Assembly (NCBI GenBank): GCA_902778145.1
Contig: CACYWW010000028.1
Span: 1-59,251 of the forward strand
DNA length: 59,251 nucleotides
DNA from: an uncultured Ruminococcus sp.
GTDB lineage: Bacteria; Bacillota; Clostridia; Oscillospirales; CAG-272
Direction: 5' to 3'
Shown here: one piece after another, positions 7,656 through 17,768 of the stretch
Position numbering within the stretch: the stretch's first letter is position 1
How the letters are laid out: every line of letters starts with the position of its first letter
Translations under genes and position numbers: made by a program
The notes under the pieces: model-generated
Seen by the model: only the letters and a program-made list of their open reading frames with translations
What the model was told of the DNA's origin: nothing
Database searches by the model: none

Positions 7656-9305
7656 ATGGACAGGCTGATAGACGGCGCGCTTTTTGAAAACATGGTGAAG
7701 GGCGGCGCCGAGAATCTGTATGCAAACAAGAGCGTAGTCAACGATCTGAACGTTTTCCCGATACCGGACGGCGATACGGGCGACAATATGTATATGACGA
7801 TCGATTCCGGCGCTTCGGCTCCGGACGACGGTAAGAAGAGCCTCGGCGGAGTCGCCGCGCGTATAGCGCACGGTATGCTCCTGGGCGCCAGGGGAAACTC
7901 CGGCGTCATACTTTCACGTATTTTCGCGGGCATCGCGGCAGGACTCAGAGATCTTGAGGACGCGGACGTCTGCACGTTCGGAAAAGCGCTTCAGAGAGGG
8001 TCGACCGAGGCATACAGCGCCGTTTCCGTACCGGTAGAGGGCACTATACTCACCGTTTTCCGTGACGCGGTGACATACGCGGGAGACAGAATTGAGGAAG
8101 GTTCCACCCTCGACACATATTTTACTGATCTTATATCGGAGCTCCGCAGCTCGCTTGAGCGCACGCCGGAGCTTCTTGACGTTCTCAAGGAAGCCGGAGT
8201 CGTCGATTCCGGCGGAGCGGGCCTCGTCTACATTGTGGAGGGCATGCGTATGGCGATAGACGGCGGAGAGATCGTCAGATCATCGCACGACGGCGGCGCG
8301 GCAAAAAAGCATATCGACGTCAGCACCTTTACCGAGGATTCCGAGCTTGAATTCGGCTACTGCACGGAATTTCTGATGAGACTGCAGAGATCGAAGACAG
8401 ATATAGACAAATTCGATATAAACGAGTTCACCGAATTCTTGAAGAGCATGGGAGACTCCGTCGTATCGTTCCGCGACGGGACGATCGTGAAGGTCCACGT
8501 CCACACGATGACGCCCGGGCAGGTCCTGAATGAATGTCAGAAATACGGAGAATTCCTCACGCTGAAGATAGAGAACATGATGCTTCAGCACAATGAGACC
8601 ATTATAGACAACAGGACGGAATTCCACGTTGAGAAGCCGCGCAGGAAATTCGGCACCGTCGTCGTCGCCGCGGGAGAGGGGCTGAAGGAGACGTTCCGTT
8701 CGCTCGGCGCCGACGCCGTGGTCGACGGCGGACAGAGCATGAACCCGTCGTCCGGCGACTTCATCCGGGCGTTCGACACCGTCAACGCCGACACGATACT
8801 CGTGTTCCCAAACAACGGCAACGTCATCCTCGCGGCGAAGCAGGCGGCGAAGATGTACGACAAAGCGGATATCCGCGTTATCCCGACTCATACTGTCGGC
8901 GAGGGGTATTCCGCGCTCTCGATGCTCGACGTTGACGGAAAGACGCCCGACGAGGCGGTCGAGGAGGCGAAAACGTACGCGGACGGCGTGTTTACGGGCT
9001 TCGTATCCCCCGCCGGCAGAAACACCGAGATGAACGGCGTCACGATAATCGAGGGTGATTACATAGGGTATTCGGACGATATCGTCTATTCCGATTCAGC
9101 CGACAAATGCGAGGCGGCGGAGATCCTCTGCGATAAGCTCGACGCCGGTTCGTTCGACGTCATCCTCCTGTTCTCCGGCAAAACGGCGACGGAGGAAGAG
9201 GCGCAGAGGCTGTACGGGATCCTGCAGTCTAAATATGAGGACGCGGAAATCATCATGATAGACGGCGGACAGCCGCTCCATGACTTTATTATAGTACTTG
9301 AATAA
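7656..9305 (+). CDS. fakA: fatty acid kinase catalytic subunit FakA (DAK2/YloV family)
   Basis: A 549-residue protein of the DAK2-domain fusion family. The N-terminal kinase domain shows the metal/ATP motif IPDGDTGDN with D38, D40 and D43, and further glycine loops at GARGNSGVIL and VDSGGAGL. A middle domain and a C-terminal DegV-like domain (from about 340) follow. With a fatty-acid-bound FakB it makes acyl phosphate from free fatty acid. The ATG at 7656 is chosen because AGAGAGGA lies 8-9 bases upstream; an in-frame ATG at 7638 has no such site. The fakB-type gene follows after 14 bases and plsX, which uses the same acyl phosphate pool, lies downstream. Confidence 0.88.
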   Translation: MDRLIDGALFENMVKGGAENLYANKSVVNDLNVFPIPDGDTGDNMYMTIDSGASAPDDGKKSLGGVAARIAHGMLLGARGNSGVILSRIFAGIAAGLRDLEDADVCTFGKALQRGSTEAYSAVSVPVEGTILTVFRDAVTYAGDRIEEGSTLDTYFTDLISELRSSLERTPELLDVLKEAGVVDSGGAGLVYIVEGMRMAIDGGEIVRSSHDGGAAKKHIDVSTFTEDSELEFGYCTEFLMRLQRSKTDIDKFDINEFTEFLKSMGDSVVSFRDGTIVKVHVHTMTPGQVLNECQKYGEFLTLKIENMMLQHNETIIDNRTEFHVEKPRRKFGTVVVAAGEGLKETFRSLGADAVVDGGQSMNPSSGDFIRAFDTVNADTILVFPNNGNVILAAKQAAKMYDKADIRVIPTHTVGEGYSALSMLDVDGKTPDEAVEEAKTYADGVFTGFVSPAGRNTEMNGVTIIEGDYIGYSDDIVYSDSADKCEAAEILCDKLDAGSFDVILLFSGKTATEEEAQRLYGILQSKYEDAEIIMIDGGQPLHDFIIVLE

Positions 9306-9319
9306 CGGAGGACACGCAA

Positions 9320-10192
9320 ATGTTAGTTCTTTTCACAGACACGGACACCGACCTTACCCCGGAAAAAGCCAAACAGTACGATTATCACCTTATCAGCATG
9401 CCGTACAGCATAGACGGAAAGACCATCTATCCTTATGAGGACTTCGACGTATTCGAAGCAAAGAAATTCTACAATATGCTGAGAGACGGCACGCTGCCGA
9501 CGACCAGCGCCGTCACCGAGGCGAAGTATATCGAGTATTTCGAGCCGGTATTCGCCGCGGGCGACGATATACTTTACGTCCATTTCTCACGCGCGATGTC
9601 GATGACGTTCGACAATATGGACGCGGCAGTCGCTGAGCTTCACGAAAAGTATCCGGAAAGAAAGTTCTATGAGATAGATACGAAGGGCATCACGATAGCG
9701 AGCCTCATAATCGTCGACGAGATCGGTCAGATGTACAAGGCCGGCAAGACCGCCGAGGAGATGATCGCGTGGGCGGAGAAGGAGGTCGATCATTTCTCGA
9801 CGTACTTTTACGCGAACGACCTGAAGTTCTTCAAGCGCAGCGGCAGAGTCAGCGGTATAACCGCCGCCATGGGTACTCTGATCGGCGTGCGCCCGATCAT
9901 ACATATGAATCACGAAGGAAAAATGGTCAGCATCGGCAAGGAGCGCGGCAAAAAGAACGCCATCAGGCGTCTTCTGCAGTACACCGTCGACCGCGGCGAC
10001 GACGTGCTCTCTCATAAGATATTCATAGCTCATACGGACGCCGACGATGACGTCGCAGAGCTTATATCGCTTTTGCATGAAAAATACGGGGACGGCGTGA
10101 ATATAGAGGTCGTCGTCGCCAACCCGACGGCGGGCAGCCATTGCGGGCCCGACTGCGTCGGCATAGCGTTCCATTCTTCGGGAAGGGAATGA
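9320..10192 (+). CDS. DegV family fatty-acid-binding protein (FakB-type)
   Basis: A 290-residue DegV family protein, length normal. Family landmarks are an N-terminal TDTDTDLTPE, the TTSAVTEA loop that lines the carboxylate pocket, HFSRAMSMTFDNM, and the central LKFFKRSGRVSG motif. DegV/FakB proteins hold a fatty acid in a hydrophobic tunnel and present its carboxylate to FakA. Position directly after fakA supports that role. Chain-length or saturation preference cannot be read by eye. Confidence 0.87.
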   Translation: MLVLFTDTDTDLTPEKAKQYDYHLISMPYSIDGKTIYPYEDFDVFEAKKFYNMLRDGTLPTTSAVTEAKYIEYFEPVFAAGDDILYVHFSRAMSMTFDNMDAAVAELHEKYPERKFYEIDTKGITIASLIIVDEIGQMYKAGKTAEEMIAWAEKEVDHFSTYFYANDLKFFKRSGRVSGITAAMGTLIGVRPIIHMNHEGKMVSIGKERGKKNAIRRLLQYTVDRGDDVLSHKIFIAHTDADDDVAELISLLHEKYGDGVNIEVVVANPTAGSHCGPDCVGIAFHSSGRE

Positions 10193-10199
10193 ACGCCCG

Positions 10200-11324
10200 A
10201 TGATCACCGTATGTGAAGTCAGAACGAAAAAGCAGCAAAAGGAATTCCTTGATTTCCCGCTGAAGCTGTATAAGGACGTTCCTTACTTTTGCCCGCCGCT
10301 TTACGGCGACGAGAAGAAGATATTCAGAGACGATTACGTCTACAACGACCAGTGCGACACCGTTTATTACAACGCATATAAGGACGGCGTCATCGCGGGA
10401 AGGATCTCCGGGATACTGCAGAAGGCGCACAACAAAAAGACGGGCGAGAAAAGAGTAAGGTTCACGAGGTTCGATTCGATCGACGATCAGCAGGTCGCTG
10501 ACGCTCTGTTCGATGCCGTCGAGGAATGGGCGCTATCCAAAGGGATGGATACTGTCTTCGGGCCCATGGGCTTTTCGGATCTTGAGCGCGAGGGGCTTCT
10601 GATCGAGGGCTTCGATCAGATGTCGACGTTCGAGGAGCAGTACAATTACGATTATTATCAGCGTCTCATTGAGAACAAGGGCTACGTCAAGGAGGTCGAC
10701 TGGAACGAGAGCCGGATCTATCTGCCCGAAATGTGGGACGAGAAGCTGGAGAAGTATTGCAGGCTTATAATGAAGCGGTATAATCTCCGTATCGGTTCGG
10801 CGAAGAACATCAACGACTTTCTCGACAGATACGCGGACCCGTTCTTCGATCTGCTCGACAGGTCATACGAGCACATTTACGGCACCGTCCCGTTCACCGA
10901 GGGGATGAAGAAAATGATGATAGCGAATTTCAAGCTGATCATCGATCTGCATCACGTCGCGGTCGTGCTGAACGAAAAGGATGAGCTCGTATGTCTTGGC
11001 ATCTGTTTCCCATCGATATCCGAGGCGATAAGACCGTCGGACGGTCATCTGACGCCCGCGGCGCTTCTCAGACTGCTGAAGGCGCTGAAAAAACCGCGCG
11101 TGCTCGATCTCGGGCTTGTCGGGGTCTCACCGGAGTACGCGAACCGCGGTATAGGCGCGCTTGCCTCGCTGTTCGTGATGAAGATGCTCCGCGATGACGG
11201 TATAGAATACGCGGAGACGAACCTCAATCTTGAGGACAATTACGCCATACAGAACATGTGGGGAAGATTCAGACGCGTCATACACAAGAGAAGACGCGCG
11301 TTTGTAAAGAAAATAGGTGGCTGA
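10200..11324 (+). CDS. GNAT-like acetyltransferase family protein
   Basis: A 374-residue soluble protein. The N-terminal part (about 1-140) looks like a degenerate acetyltransferase fold (YFCPPLYGDEKKIF, AGRISGI, RFDSIDDQQVADALFDAVEEWA, GMDTVFGPMGFSD). The C-terminal half contains a second GNAT-like motif around GLVGVSPEYANRGIGALA, which resembles the acetyl-CoA pyrophosphate loop. Its substrate is unknown. It sits 7 bases after the fakB-type gene and its stop is next to the plsX start, so a link to lipid synthesis is inferred from position only. Confidence 0.6.
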   Translation: MITVCEVRTKKQQKEFLDFPLKLYKDVPYFCPPLYGDEKKIFRDDYVYNDQCDTVYYNAYKDGVIAGRISGILQKAHNKKTGEKRVRFTRFDSIDDQQVADALFDAVEEWALSKGMDTVFGPMGFSDLEREGLLIEGFDQMSTFEEQYNYDYYQRLIENKGYVKEVDWNESRIYLPEMWDEKLEKYCRLIMKRYNLRIGSAKNINDFLDRYADPFFDLLDRSYEHIYGTVPFTEGMKKMMIANFKLIIDLHHVAVVLNEKDELVCLGICFPSISEAIRPSDGHLTPAALLRLLKALKKPRVLDLGLVGVSPEYANRGIGALASLFVMKMLRDDGIEYAETNLNLEDNYAIQNMWGRFRRVIHKRRRAFVKKIGG

Positions 11325-11325
11325 T

Positions 11326-12339
11326 ATGATCAAGGTCGTGATGGATTGCTTCGGCGGGGACGGCAGCCCTCGCGCGAACGCAGACGGTGCAATCGCCGCG
11401 CTCGGGAAGAACGCGGATCTTTATATGATCCTTTCGGGTGACGAAGCTCAGATAAAGGAAGCGCTTTCCGGCAAAAAATACCCGGCGGAGCGCCTTGAGA
11501 TCCTCCACGCGCCGACCGTGATCGGCTGTGACGAGAAGCCCACCGAGGCGATAAGAGCAAAACGCGACAGCAGCATGATGGCGGCAGCAGAGCTGCTCCG
11601 TACGGACGAAACAGTCGCCGGAATGGTGTCCGTCGGCTCGACCGGCGCACTCATAGCTGCGACGACCCTGCGTGTCGGACGGCTGCCCGGAGTGATGCGT
11701 CCCGCGTTCTGCCCGATCCTCCCGACGATGACGGGCGGTATAGTCGGTATCTGCGACAGCGGCGCCGTGGTCGACTGCAGCCCCGAGATGCTGAAGCAGT
11801 TCGCCGTTATGGGCAGCGTATATCTTCAGAGTGCCTTCGGAATAGAGTCGCCGCGCGCGGCTCTGCTCAATATAGGTACGGAGAGCGAAAAGGGAGACAA
11901 GCTGAGAAAAGAGACTTATCCGCTTCTCGAGCAGCTTGAAGGCGTGAATTTCGTCGGCAATATGGAGAGCAGGGATCTGCTCACCGGCAAATACGATCTC
12001 ATAGTCTGCGACGGATTTTCCGGAAACGTTCTGATAAAGACGACGGAAGGCGCTTGTCTTGAAATGCTGAAGATGCTGAAAAAGAACATTTACTCAAGCT
12101 GGAAATACAAGCTCGGCGCACTTCTGCAGAAAAAGATGTTCTCGCAGATAAAGGAATTCATGAATTATCAGAACTACGGCGGTTCCGTAATCCTCGGTGC
12201 GAGAAAGACCGTTGTGAAGGGACACGGAAGCAGCGACGCCCGCGCGATAGAGGTCTGTATCGATCAGGTCTGCCGGGCTGAGAACGCCCGGATGAACGAG
12301 AAGATCTCGGAAGCCCTGAGTGGTCATACCGCGTCCTGA
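11326..12339 (+). CDS. plsX: phosphate acyltransferase PlsX
   Basis: A 337-residue enzyme that interconverts acyl-ACP and acyl phosphate, the acyl donor for PlsY. Landmarks: MDCFGGDGSP at the N-terminus, SVGSTGALIAATTLRVGRLPGVMRPAFCPILPT (shown here only as a family signature; residues about 103-135), LLNIGTE, and NFVGNMESRDLL. The ATG at 11326 has AGGTGG 5 bases upstream; the in-frame GTG at 11317 would overlap the ribosome site. It starts one base after the stop of the acetyltransferase-like gene. With FakA/FakB upstream and plsY at 45583, the acyl-phosphate route is nearly complete in this window. No acpP or fab genes follow. Confidence 0.95.
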   Translation: MIKVVMDCFGGDGSPRANADGAIAALGKNADLYMILSGDEAQIKEALSGKKYPAERLEILHAPTVIGCDEKPTEAIRAKRDSSMMAAAELLRTDETVAGMVSVGSTGALIAATTLRVGRLPGVMRPAFCPILPTMTGGIVGICDSGAVVDCSPEMLKQFAVMGSVYLQSAFGIESPRAALLNIGTESEKGDKLRKETYPLLEQLEGVNFVGNMESRDLLTGKYDLIVCDGFSGNVLIKTTEGACLEMLKMLKKNIYSSWKYKLGALLQKKMFSQIKEFMNYQNYGGSVILGARKTVVKGHGSSDARAIEVCIDQVCRAENARMNEKISEALSGHTAS

Positions 12340-12364
12340 AAAAAAGAATATTTAAAAAAACCTA

Positions 12365-12393
12365 TTGACAAACATAAAAAAATGTGAGATAAT
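12365..12393 (+). promoter_or_regulatory. sigma-A type promoter
   Basis: TTGACA (12365-12370) and GATAAT (12388-12393), 17-base spacer, followed by AAGGAGGAAGGAC just before the ATG at 12421. Confidence 0.75.
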
Positions 12394-12420
12394 AACAGCA
12401 ATCTCATAAGGAGGAAGGAC

Positions 12421-13587
12421 ATGAAAAAATTTTTAGCATTAGCAGTATGCGCGGTCATGATCGCTCTGTCGGCTGTCTCCGTATTCGCGACGGTCGAGGA
12501 CAACATCAAAGCCGCAAAACTTGAGCTCGGCGCGGAGTTCGCTCCCGCCGATATCAACAACGCCATCGAGATGCGCGGATTCACCGCGTCGCCCGACGGA
12601 AAGTACGTCTACGGCGGATTCCTGCAGGGCGGCAGATACGTAGTCAGATTCAATACGTCTGACAACTCCCAGGCGGGAAGCTACAAGCCCGAATCTTCGG
12701 ATAACGAGCTTTACTGCAAGGGTCTCGCGGTCGACGACAGAGGATATCTGTACGTCGGTATCACCCACAACGGCCAGGGCGACATCACCGTCGCGGCGGT
12801 CGACAAGGATATGAAGGAAGTCGGCAAGCTCGTTGAAGATCTCGGCTCCAAAACCGGCATCAACGGCGTTGCGGTACAGAAGATAGGTGAAAAATACTAT
12901 CTGTACGCGGTCACCGCTTACAACGTAGACGGCGTTCGCCGTTACGATGTAACGGATCCGACAAAGATCACGCTCGACACTACGTTCGCGAATAACGGCG
13001 TTATGGATTACAGCGCCGTGACCGGCGGCACCGGCGACCCGAGCTACATAGCGGTCGACACCGACGGTTATATCTACCTCACCTACCTGAAGACCGGATC
13101 CGGCAAGGGCAGCCACGTCGGCAAGATCTCCGCTGACGGCAAGTCTCTCGTAAAGGAAGCGGAAGTAACACAGGCTTACGGTATCTGCGAGGCGGGCGAT
13201 TACGTTTTCACGGCGACTTACAACAAAGCCGATTCCTGCGTAAAGGTACTTAAGAAAGCCGACCTGTCCGAGGTCGCGACGCTCAAATACGCGGCTCAGG
13301 CGAACAACCTGTCCGACGTTGCGTTCGGCGGCGATACGCTGTTCGTGGGCGACCACGGCAACAACACCGAAAACGGCGGCGCTTACTACAAGGCAGCCAT
13401 CAAGCTTAACGAAGAAGCTCCCGTAACCGATGCTCCCGCGACGGACGCTCCCGCGACCGACGCGCCGACGACCGACGCTCCCTCTCAGCCTTCCAACCCG
13501 AACACGTCCGACGCTGTTATCATAGCGATAGCCGCCGTCGCGTGCGTGGCGCTTGCAGGCACCGTGATCTCGAAGAAGATCAAATAA
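12421..13587 (+). CDS. secreted, C-terminally anchored beta-propeller-like protein
   Basis: A 388-residue exported protein. Residues 1-22 are a signal peptide ending in VFA. The body (about 40-325) contains propeller-like repeats (SPDGKYVYGGF, VDDRGYLYVGI, IGEKYYLYAV, VDTDGYIYLTY, EAGDYVFTATY, FGGDTLFVGDHGN). A linker with repeated TDAPA units (about 335-358) leads to NPNTSD, a hydrophobic segment and a KKIK tail. That end is like a wall-sorting or membrane-anchor signal, but the LPXTG motif is not canonical, so simple membrane anchoring is equally possible. It is monocistronic, with its own promoter and a good terminator. Confidence 0.65.
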   Translation: MKKFLALAVCAVMIALSAVSVFATVEDNIKAAKLELGAEFAPADINNAIEMRGFTASPDGKYVYGGFLQGGRYVVRFNTSDNSQAGSYKPESSDNELYCKGLAVDDRGYLYVGITHNGQGDITVAAVDKDMKEVGKLVEDLGSKTGINGVAVQKIGEKYYLYAVTAYNVDGVRRYDVTDPTKITLDTTFANNGVMDYSAVTGGTGDPSYIAVDTDGYIYLTYLKTGSGKGSHVGKISADGKSLVKEAEVTQAYGICEAGDYVFTATYNKADSCVKVLKKADLSEVATLKYAAQANNLSDVAFGGDTLFVGDHGNNTENGGAYYKAAIKLNEEAPVTDAPATDAPATDAPTTDAPSQPSNPNTSDAVIIAIAAVACVALAGTVISKKIK

Positions 13588-13605
13588 GATAAAACAAAAT
13601 AAAGA

Positions 13606-13634
13606 CCGCATCCGGCAAACGGATGCGGTTTTCT
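13606..13634. terminator. intrinsic terminator, probably bidirectional
   Basis: CCGCATCCG, loop GCAAA, CGGATGCGG, then TTTTCTT. It separates the convergent propeller-protein gene and the V-ATPase operon; the AAAG-rich left flank gives a partial U tract on the minus strand too. Confidence 0.85.
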
Positions 13635-13637
13635 TAT

Positions 13638-14261
13638 TTACCTTGCGTTTATAACGTCCTTGATCTTCATGAGCCGCGTGATGTTCTGCCGCTCGTTGTC
13701 CTCGAGCTTCATCGTGATGAACTTGATGTTCCTCTCCATCTCCGGGATCATGACGTGCTCGAGCGCGTTGACGCGGCGCCGCGTTTTTTCGATCTCCGCG
13801 GCGAGCATATCGCACGTCTTCTCGCATTCCGCCAGCTGCAAAAGCGTCGGGAACAGCTTTACCATGGAAAGCGTGGCGGCGTCAAGCTCATATGAAGTGT
13901 CGGCGAAGCCGTAGGGCAGAGAACCGGCGAGCGATCCGTCGGCGTGGAGCACCGGGACCTGAACGCTCATTATGTTGCCCGCGCCTCCCGTCACGCCGAT
14001 CTCGCCGGCGGGGAGGAGCAGCGCTTCGGCGAGCTCCTTTTCACCCATCGCGGACGAGGCGGAGCGGAACTGACGCGCCGCGGCGGCAAGCTCGGATTCG
14101 ACCGTTTCACGGAGCTTCCGGTTGAGCCGGATCTGCTCCATGAATTTCTTCGTCATCCCGTTCTGCTTATCCTTGAGGAGCTTGTGACCGCGAGAGGCGG
14201 TCTTCAGACGCCTTTTCAGACGCGTGAGCTCCATCCTTGTCGGATTAATCTGCTTTGCCAT
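13638..14261 (-). CDS. atpD: V/A-type ATPase subunit D
   Basis: A 207-residue central-stalk subunit that turns inside the A3B3 head. The start INPTRMELTRLKRRLKTASRGHKLLKDKQNGM is the family signature (residues about 5-37), followed by a long coiled coil and a C-terminal helix rich in R/N (about 165-195). Last gene of the V-ATPase operon, 3 bases after subunit B. The operon ends at the terminator at 13606-13634. Confidence 0.93.
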   Translation of the reverse strand: MAKQINPTRMELTRLKRRLKTASRGHKLLKDKQNGMTKKFMEQIRLNRKLRETVESELAAAARQFRSASSAMGEKELAEALLLPAGEIGVTGGAGNIMSVQVPVLHADGSLAGSLPYGFADTSYELDAATLSMVKLFPTLLQLAECEKTCDMLAAEIEKTRRRVNALEHVMIPEMERNIKFITMKLEDNERQNITRLMKIKDVINAR

Positions 14262-14264
14262 ATT

Positions 14265-15647
14265 TTATTCCTGCTCTTTTTTCGGAAGATATTTCTCTAT
14301 ATATTCTTCCTTTATACGTTTGAGCTCCGTTCTCGGGAGCATCGACAAAAGCTCCCAGCCGACCGTGAGCGTTTCCTCAATCGATCTGTCTGTATGATAA
14401 CCCTGCGAAACGTACCGCTTTTCAAATTCCTCGGCGAATTTCGCGTAAATGCGGTCGACCTCGGAAAGCGCCGATTCGCCGAGTATGGTGGACAGCTCAC
14501 GCGCGTCCTTGCCGCGGGCGTAGGCGGCGAACAGCTGGTTCATGTTGCCGGAGTGATCCTCACGCGTGCGTCCGGCGCCGATGCCCTTGTTTTTCAGACG
14601 CGAAAGCGACGGAAGAACGTCTATCGGCGGCTGAACGCCTTTTCTGTAAAGTTCGCGGGAGAGGATTATCTGACCCTCGGTGATATATCCGGTAAGGTCC
14701 GGGATAGGGTGGGTCTTGTCGTCCTCGGGCATCGTCAGTATCGGTATCTGAGTTATGGAGCCGGGCTTGCCCTTTATCTTGCCCGCCCTCTCGTACATGG
14801 TCGCGAGGTCGGTATAGAGATATCCGGGGTATCCGCGGCGTCCGGGGACTTCCTTCCGCGCCGCGCTGATCTCACGCAGGGCTTCGGCGTAGTTCGTTAT
14901 ATCGCTCATTATCACGAGGACGTGCATACCGAGGTCGTACGCGAGATACTCCGCACACGTTATCGCCATACGCGGAGTGGATATACGCTCGACCGCCGGG
15001 TCGTTCGCGAGGTTTATGAACATTACGGAACGGTCTATCGCACCGGTCCTTCTGAAATCCTGAATAAAGAACTCGGATTCCTCGAACGTGATGCCGATCG
15101 CCGCGAAAACGACGGCAAATTTGTCGTCGGTGCCGAGCACCTTCGCCTGCCTCGCTATCTGCGCGGCAAGCTCGGCGTGAGGAAGGCCGGAGCCTGAGAA
15201 AACGGGGAGCTTTTGTCCGCGGACGAGGGTGTTTAACCCGTCTATCGCGGAAATGCCGGTCTGTATGAACTCGGACGGGAAGTCTCTCGCCGCCGGGTTC
15301 ATCGGAAGACCGTTTATATCCATGTGCTTTTCGGGGATGATCCTGTCGCCGCCGTCTATCGGTTCGCCCATGCCGTCAAAGACTCTGCCGAGCATATCGG
15401 CGGAAACGCCGAGCTCCACTCCGTGACCGAGCAGCTTTGCGCGCGCGTCCGATATCTTCAGACCTTCCGACGGCTCGAAGAGCTGTACGAGCGCCTTATC
15501 CCTGTTGACCTCGAGGACCTTGCCGTATCTGATCTCTCCCGTCGCCTGCTTTATCTGAACGAGCTCGTCGTACGTGGCGCCCTCCGCCTTTTCAATGAGC
15601 ATCAGAGGTCCTACGACTTCTTTTATCGTTTTGAATTCCTTATTCAT
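14265..15647 (-). CDS. atpB: V/A-type ATPase subunit B (regulatory)
   Basis: A 460-residue non-catalytic head subunit. It has the alpha/beta ATPase fold with [17 protein letters not shown] where a P-loop would be, i.e. the lysine/threonine of Walker A is absent as expected for [28 protein letters not shown] is the family block at about residues 255-282. It overlaps subunit A by 8 bases, so the two are translationally coupled in the 1:1 ratio of the hexamer. Confidence 0.95.
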   Translation of the reverse strand: MNKEFKTIKEVVGPLMLIEKAEGATYDELVQIKQATGEIRYGKVLEVNRDKALVQLFEPSEGLKISDARAKLLGHGVELGVSADMLGRVFDGMGEPIDGGDRIIPEKHMDINGLPMNPAARDFPSEFIQTGISAIDGLNTLVRGQKLPVFSGSGLPHAELAAQIARQAKVLGTDDKFAVVFAAIGITFEESEFFIQDFRRTGAIDRSVMFINLANDPAVERISTPRMAITCAEYLAYDLGMHVLVIMSDITNYAEALREISAARKEVPGRRGYPGYLYTDLATMYERAGKIKGKPGSITQIPILTMPEDDKTHPIPDLTGYITEGQIILSRELYRKGVQPPIDVLPSLSRLKNKGIGAGRTREDHSGNMNQLFAAYARGKDARELSTILGESALSEVDRIYAKFAEEFEKRYVSQGYHTDRSIEETLTVGWELLSMLPRTELKRIKEEYIEKYLPKKEQE

Positions 15648-17427
15648 CTGTCACAGCCTCCTCCATCAGCGCGGTGAACTGAGCATCCATGTCCGCGCCG
15701 ATCTGCGAAAACGTTTCCTCACGGACGCTCTCGTCCGTGTATTTCATCCTCGCTATCTTTTCGCAAACGGGCATCTTTTCTATCTGCTCGAACGGCACGC
15801 CGACCTCGAGCGCGTTCTTTCCGGCTTCGTACCAGTTGTGTATCGCGGTGAGCATGAGGTACATCTTCCGCGGCGTGGTATAGGAGTCGGTGGGATCGAG
15901 CGCGTCCTGCTGCAGATAGTCCTCGCGGATCATCTGCGCGGCGGCGAGCGTCAGCCTGTCGCCCGCTCCGAGCGAGTCGATACCGACGAGCTGTACGATC
16001 TCGTTGAGATCCGCCTCCTCCTGAAGCATGGCCTTCGTCTTCGCGACGAGTCCGGGCCATTCGGGGGAGATCTCCTTCACATAGTGTTCGCGCAGCTTCG
16101 GTTCATAGAGCGAATAGCTCTTGAGCCAGTCTATCGCGGGGAAGTGACGCTTGTACGCGAGCTCGGACGAAAGTCCCCAGAATACCTTGACGATACGCAG
16201 AGTCGCCTGAGATACGGGCTCTGATGTATCGCCTCCGGGAGGCGATACGGCGCCTATAGCCGTTACCGCGCCTTCGCGGTCGTCGGAGCCCAGGCATCTG
16301 ACGTAACCCGCACGTTCATAGAATTCCGCGAGACGGGAGGAAAGATACGCGGGGTAGCCCTCCTCGCCGGGCATTTCCTCAAGTCTGCCGGACATCTCGC
16401 GCAGAGCCTCCGCCCAGCGCGACGTGGAGTCGGCTATTATCGCCACCTTGTAGCCCATATCGCGGAAGTATTCCGCTATCGTGATGCCGGTGTAGATCGA
16501 CGCCTCGCGCGCCGCGACCGGCATATCCGACGTGTTCGCTATGAGGACGGTCCGCTTCATCAGCGAAAGACCGGTCTTCGGGTCGATTATCTCCGGAAAT
16601 TCGTTCATGACGTCGGTCATCTCGTTTCCGCGCTCGCCGCAGCCTATGTAGATGACTATATCCGCGTCAGCCCATTTCGCCAGCTGATGCTGAACGACGG
16701 TCTTTCCGGAGCCGAACGGACCCGGTATCGCGGCGACGCCGCCGCGCGCTATCGGGAAAAGAGTGTCGACGTTGCGCTGACCCGTAACCATCGGCTCGTC
16801 CGGTGAGAGCTTTTCTTTACACGGTCTGCCGCGGCGTACCGGCCAGTACTGGATCATATCGAGATCCTTTTCGCTGCCGTTTTCGTCCATCAGCTTGACT
16901 ATCGGTGTGTCGACCGTGAAATCGCCCTCTCTTATGTTGAGTATCGTACCCTTTACGTCGGGCGGTACCATTATTTTATGGAGCACCGCTTCCGTTTCCT
17001 GCACCGTACCGAGGATATCGCCGCCGATCACGTTCTCGCCGACCTTCGCGCACGGCGTGAAATGCCATTTCTTTTTGCGGTCGAGCGACGGAACGGACGC
17101 GCCTCTGTGTATACGGTCGCCGTAAAGACTGTAAAGCTCGCCGAGCGGACGCTCGATACCGTCGAACATCGATTCGACCATGCCCGGGCCGAGCTCCGCG
17201 GAAAGCGGCATGCCCGTCAGATATACGGGAGCGCCGGCTCCGATGCCCGCCGTATCCTCATAGACCTGTATCGACGCCACGTCGCCCCTCAGCTCTATGA
17301 TCTCGCCGATCAGGCGGTCTCTGCCCACGCGTACAACATCGTACATATGGACGTCCGCCATGCCGGACGCGGTTATCAGCGGCCCCGACACCTTTACGAC
17401 TTTTCCTGTTTTTTCTGTATTTTCCAT
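15640..17427 (-). CDS. atpA: V/A-type ATPase catalytic subunit A
   Basis: A 595-residue catalytic subunit that hydrolyses or makes ATP. Walker A is [12 protein letters not shown] (about residue 232), and the long non-homologous insert between about 115 and 190 typical of A subunits is present (KKKWHFTPC...VPPDVKGTI). Walker B lies at about 320 ([19 protein letters not shown], family block). It lies 20 bases after subunit F and overlaps B. Confidence 0.96.
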   Translation of the reverse strand: MENTEKTGKVVKVSGPLITASGMADVHMYDVVRVGRDRLIGEIIELRGDVASIQVYEDTAGIGAGAPVYLTGMPLSAELGPGMVESMFDGIERPLGELYSLYGDRIHRGASVPSLDRKKKWHFTPCAKVGENVIGGDILGTVQETEAVLHKIMVPPDVKGTILNIREGDFTVDTPIVKLMDENGSEKDLDMIQYWPVRRGRPCKEKLSPDEPMVTGQRNVDTLFPIARGGVAAIPGPFGSGKTVVQHQLAKWADADIVIYIGCGERGNEMTDVMNEFPEIIDPKTGLSLMKRTVLIANTSDMPVAAREASIYTGITIAEYFRDMGYKVAIIADSTSRWAEALREMSGRLEEMPGEEGYPAYLSSRLAEFYERAGYVRCLGSDDREGAVTAIGAVSPPGGDTSEPVSQATLRIVKVFWGLSSELAYKRHFPAIDWLKSYSLYEPKLREHYVKEISPEWPGLVAKTKAMLQEEADLNEIVQLVGIDSLGAGDRLTLAAAQMIREDYLQQDALDPTDSYTTPRKMYLMLTAIHNWYEAGKNALEVGVPFEQIEKMPVCEKIARMKYTDESVREETFSQIGADMDAQFTALMEEAVTDE

Positions 17428-17447
17428 TGTGCAAGCCTTTCGTTTTG

Positions 17448-17768
17448 TTATATAAGATCGCTGCCTATGGCTTTTTTGATATTCGCGGCTATGCGTTCTT
17501 TTGAGTAAGATCCGTCCGACGTCTCGTCGGGGACCGGGATCACTATCGGATAAGGATCCGTGAGATATTTTTTGAGAGCGTTCTCACAGCCTTTGTAAAG
17601 CGATTCAACGGTGAAGATTATGCCGTAGCCTTCGCCGTAAAGCTTTGATATGAGCTTCGGCACGGCTGACGGATCGTCCGTATCGAATACGGCAACGCCC
17701 GCGGCGCCGTACAGCGCTGTGACGGCTTTGCTGCCTATGACGGCGGCTTTCAGTTTTCTTTCTGTCAT
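17448..17768 (-). CDS. atpF: V/A-type ATPase subunit F
   Basis: A 106-residue central-stalk subunit with a Rossmann-like fold ([41 protein letters not shown]). Its ATG overlaps the subunit C stop (ATGA). Identification rests on size, the opening beta-alpha motif and position. Confidence 0.9.
   Translation of the reverse strand: MTERKLKAAVIGSKAVTALYGAAGVAVFDTDDPSAVPKLISKLYGEGYGIIFTVESLYKGCENALKKYLTDPYPIVIPVPDETSDGSYSKERIAANIKKAIGSDLI

Noticed and set aside
12439-13827. 462-codon minus-strand frame through the propeller protein and terminator
   Set aside because: It crosses a terminator and two genes; the translation is arginine/valine-rich shadow sequence.
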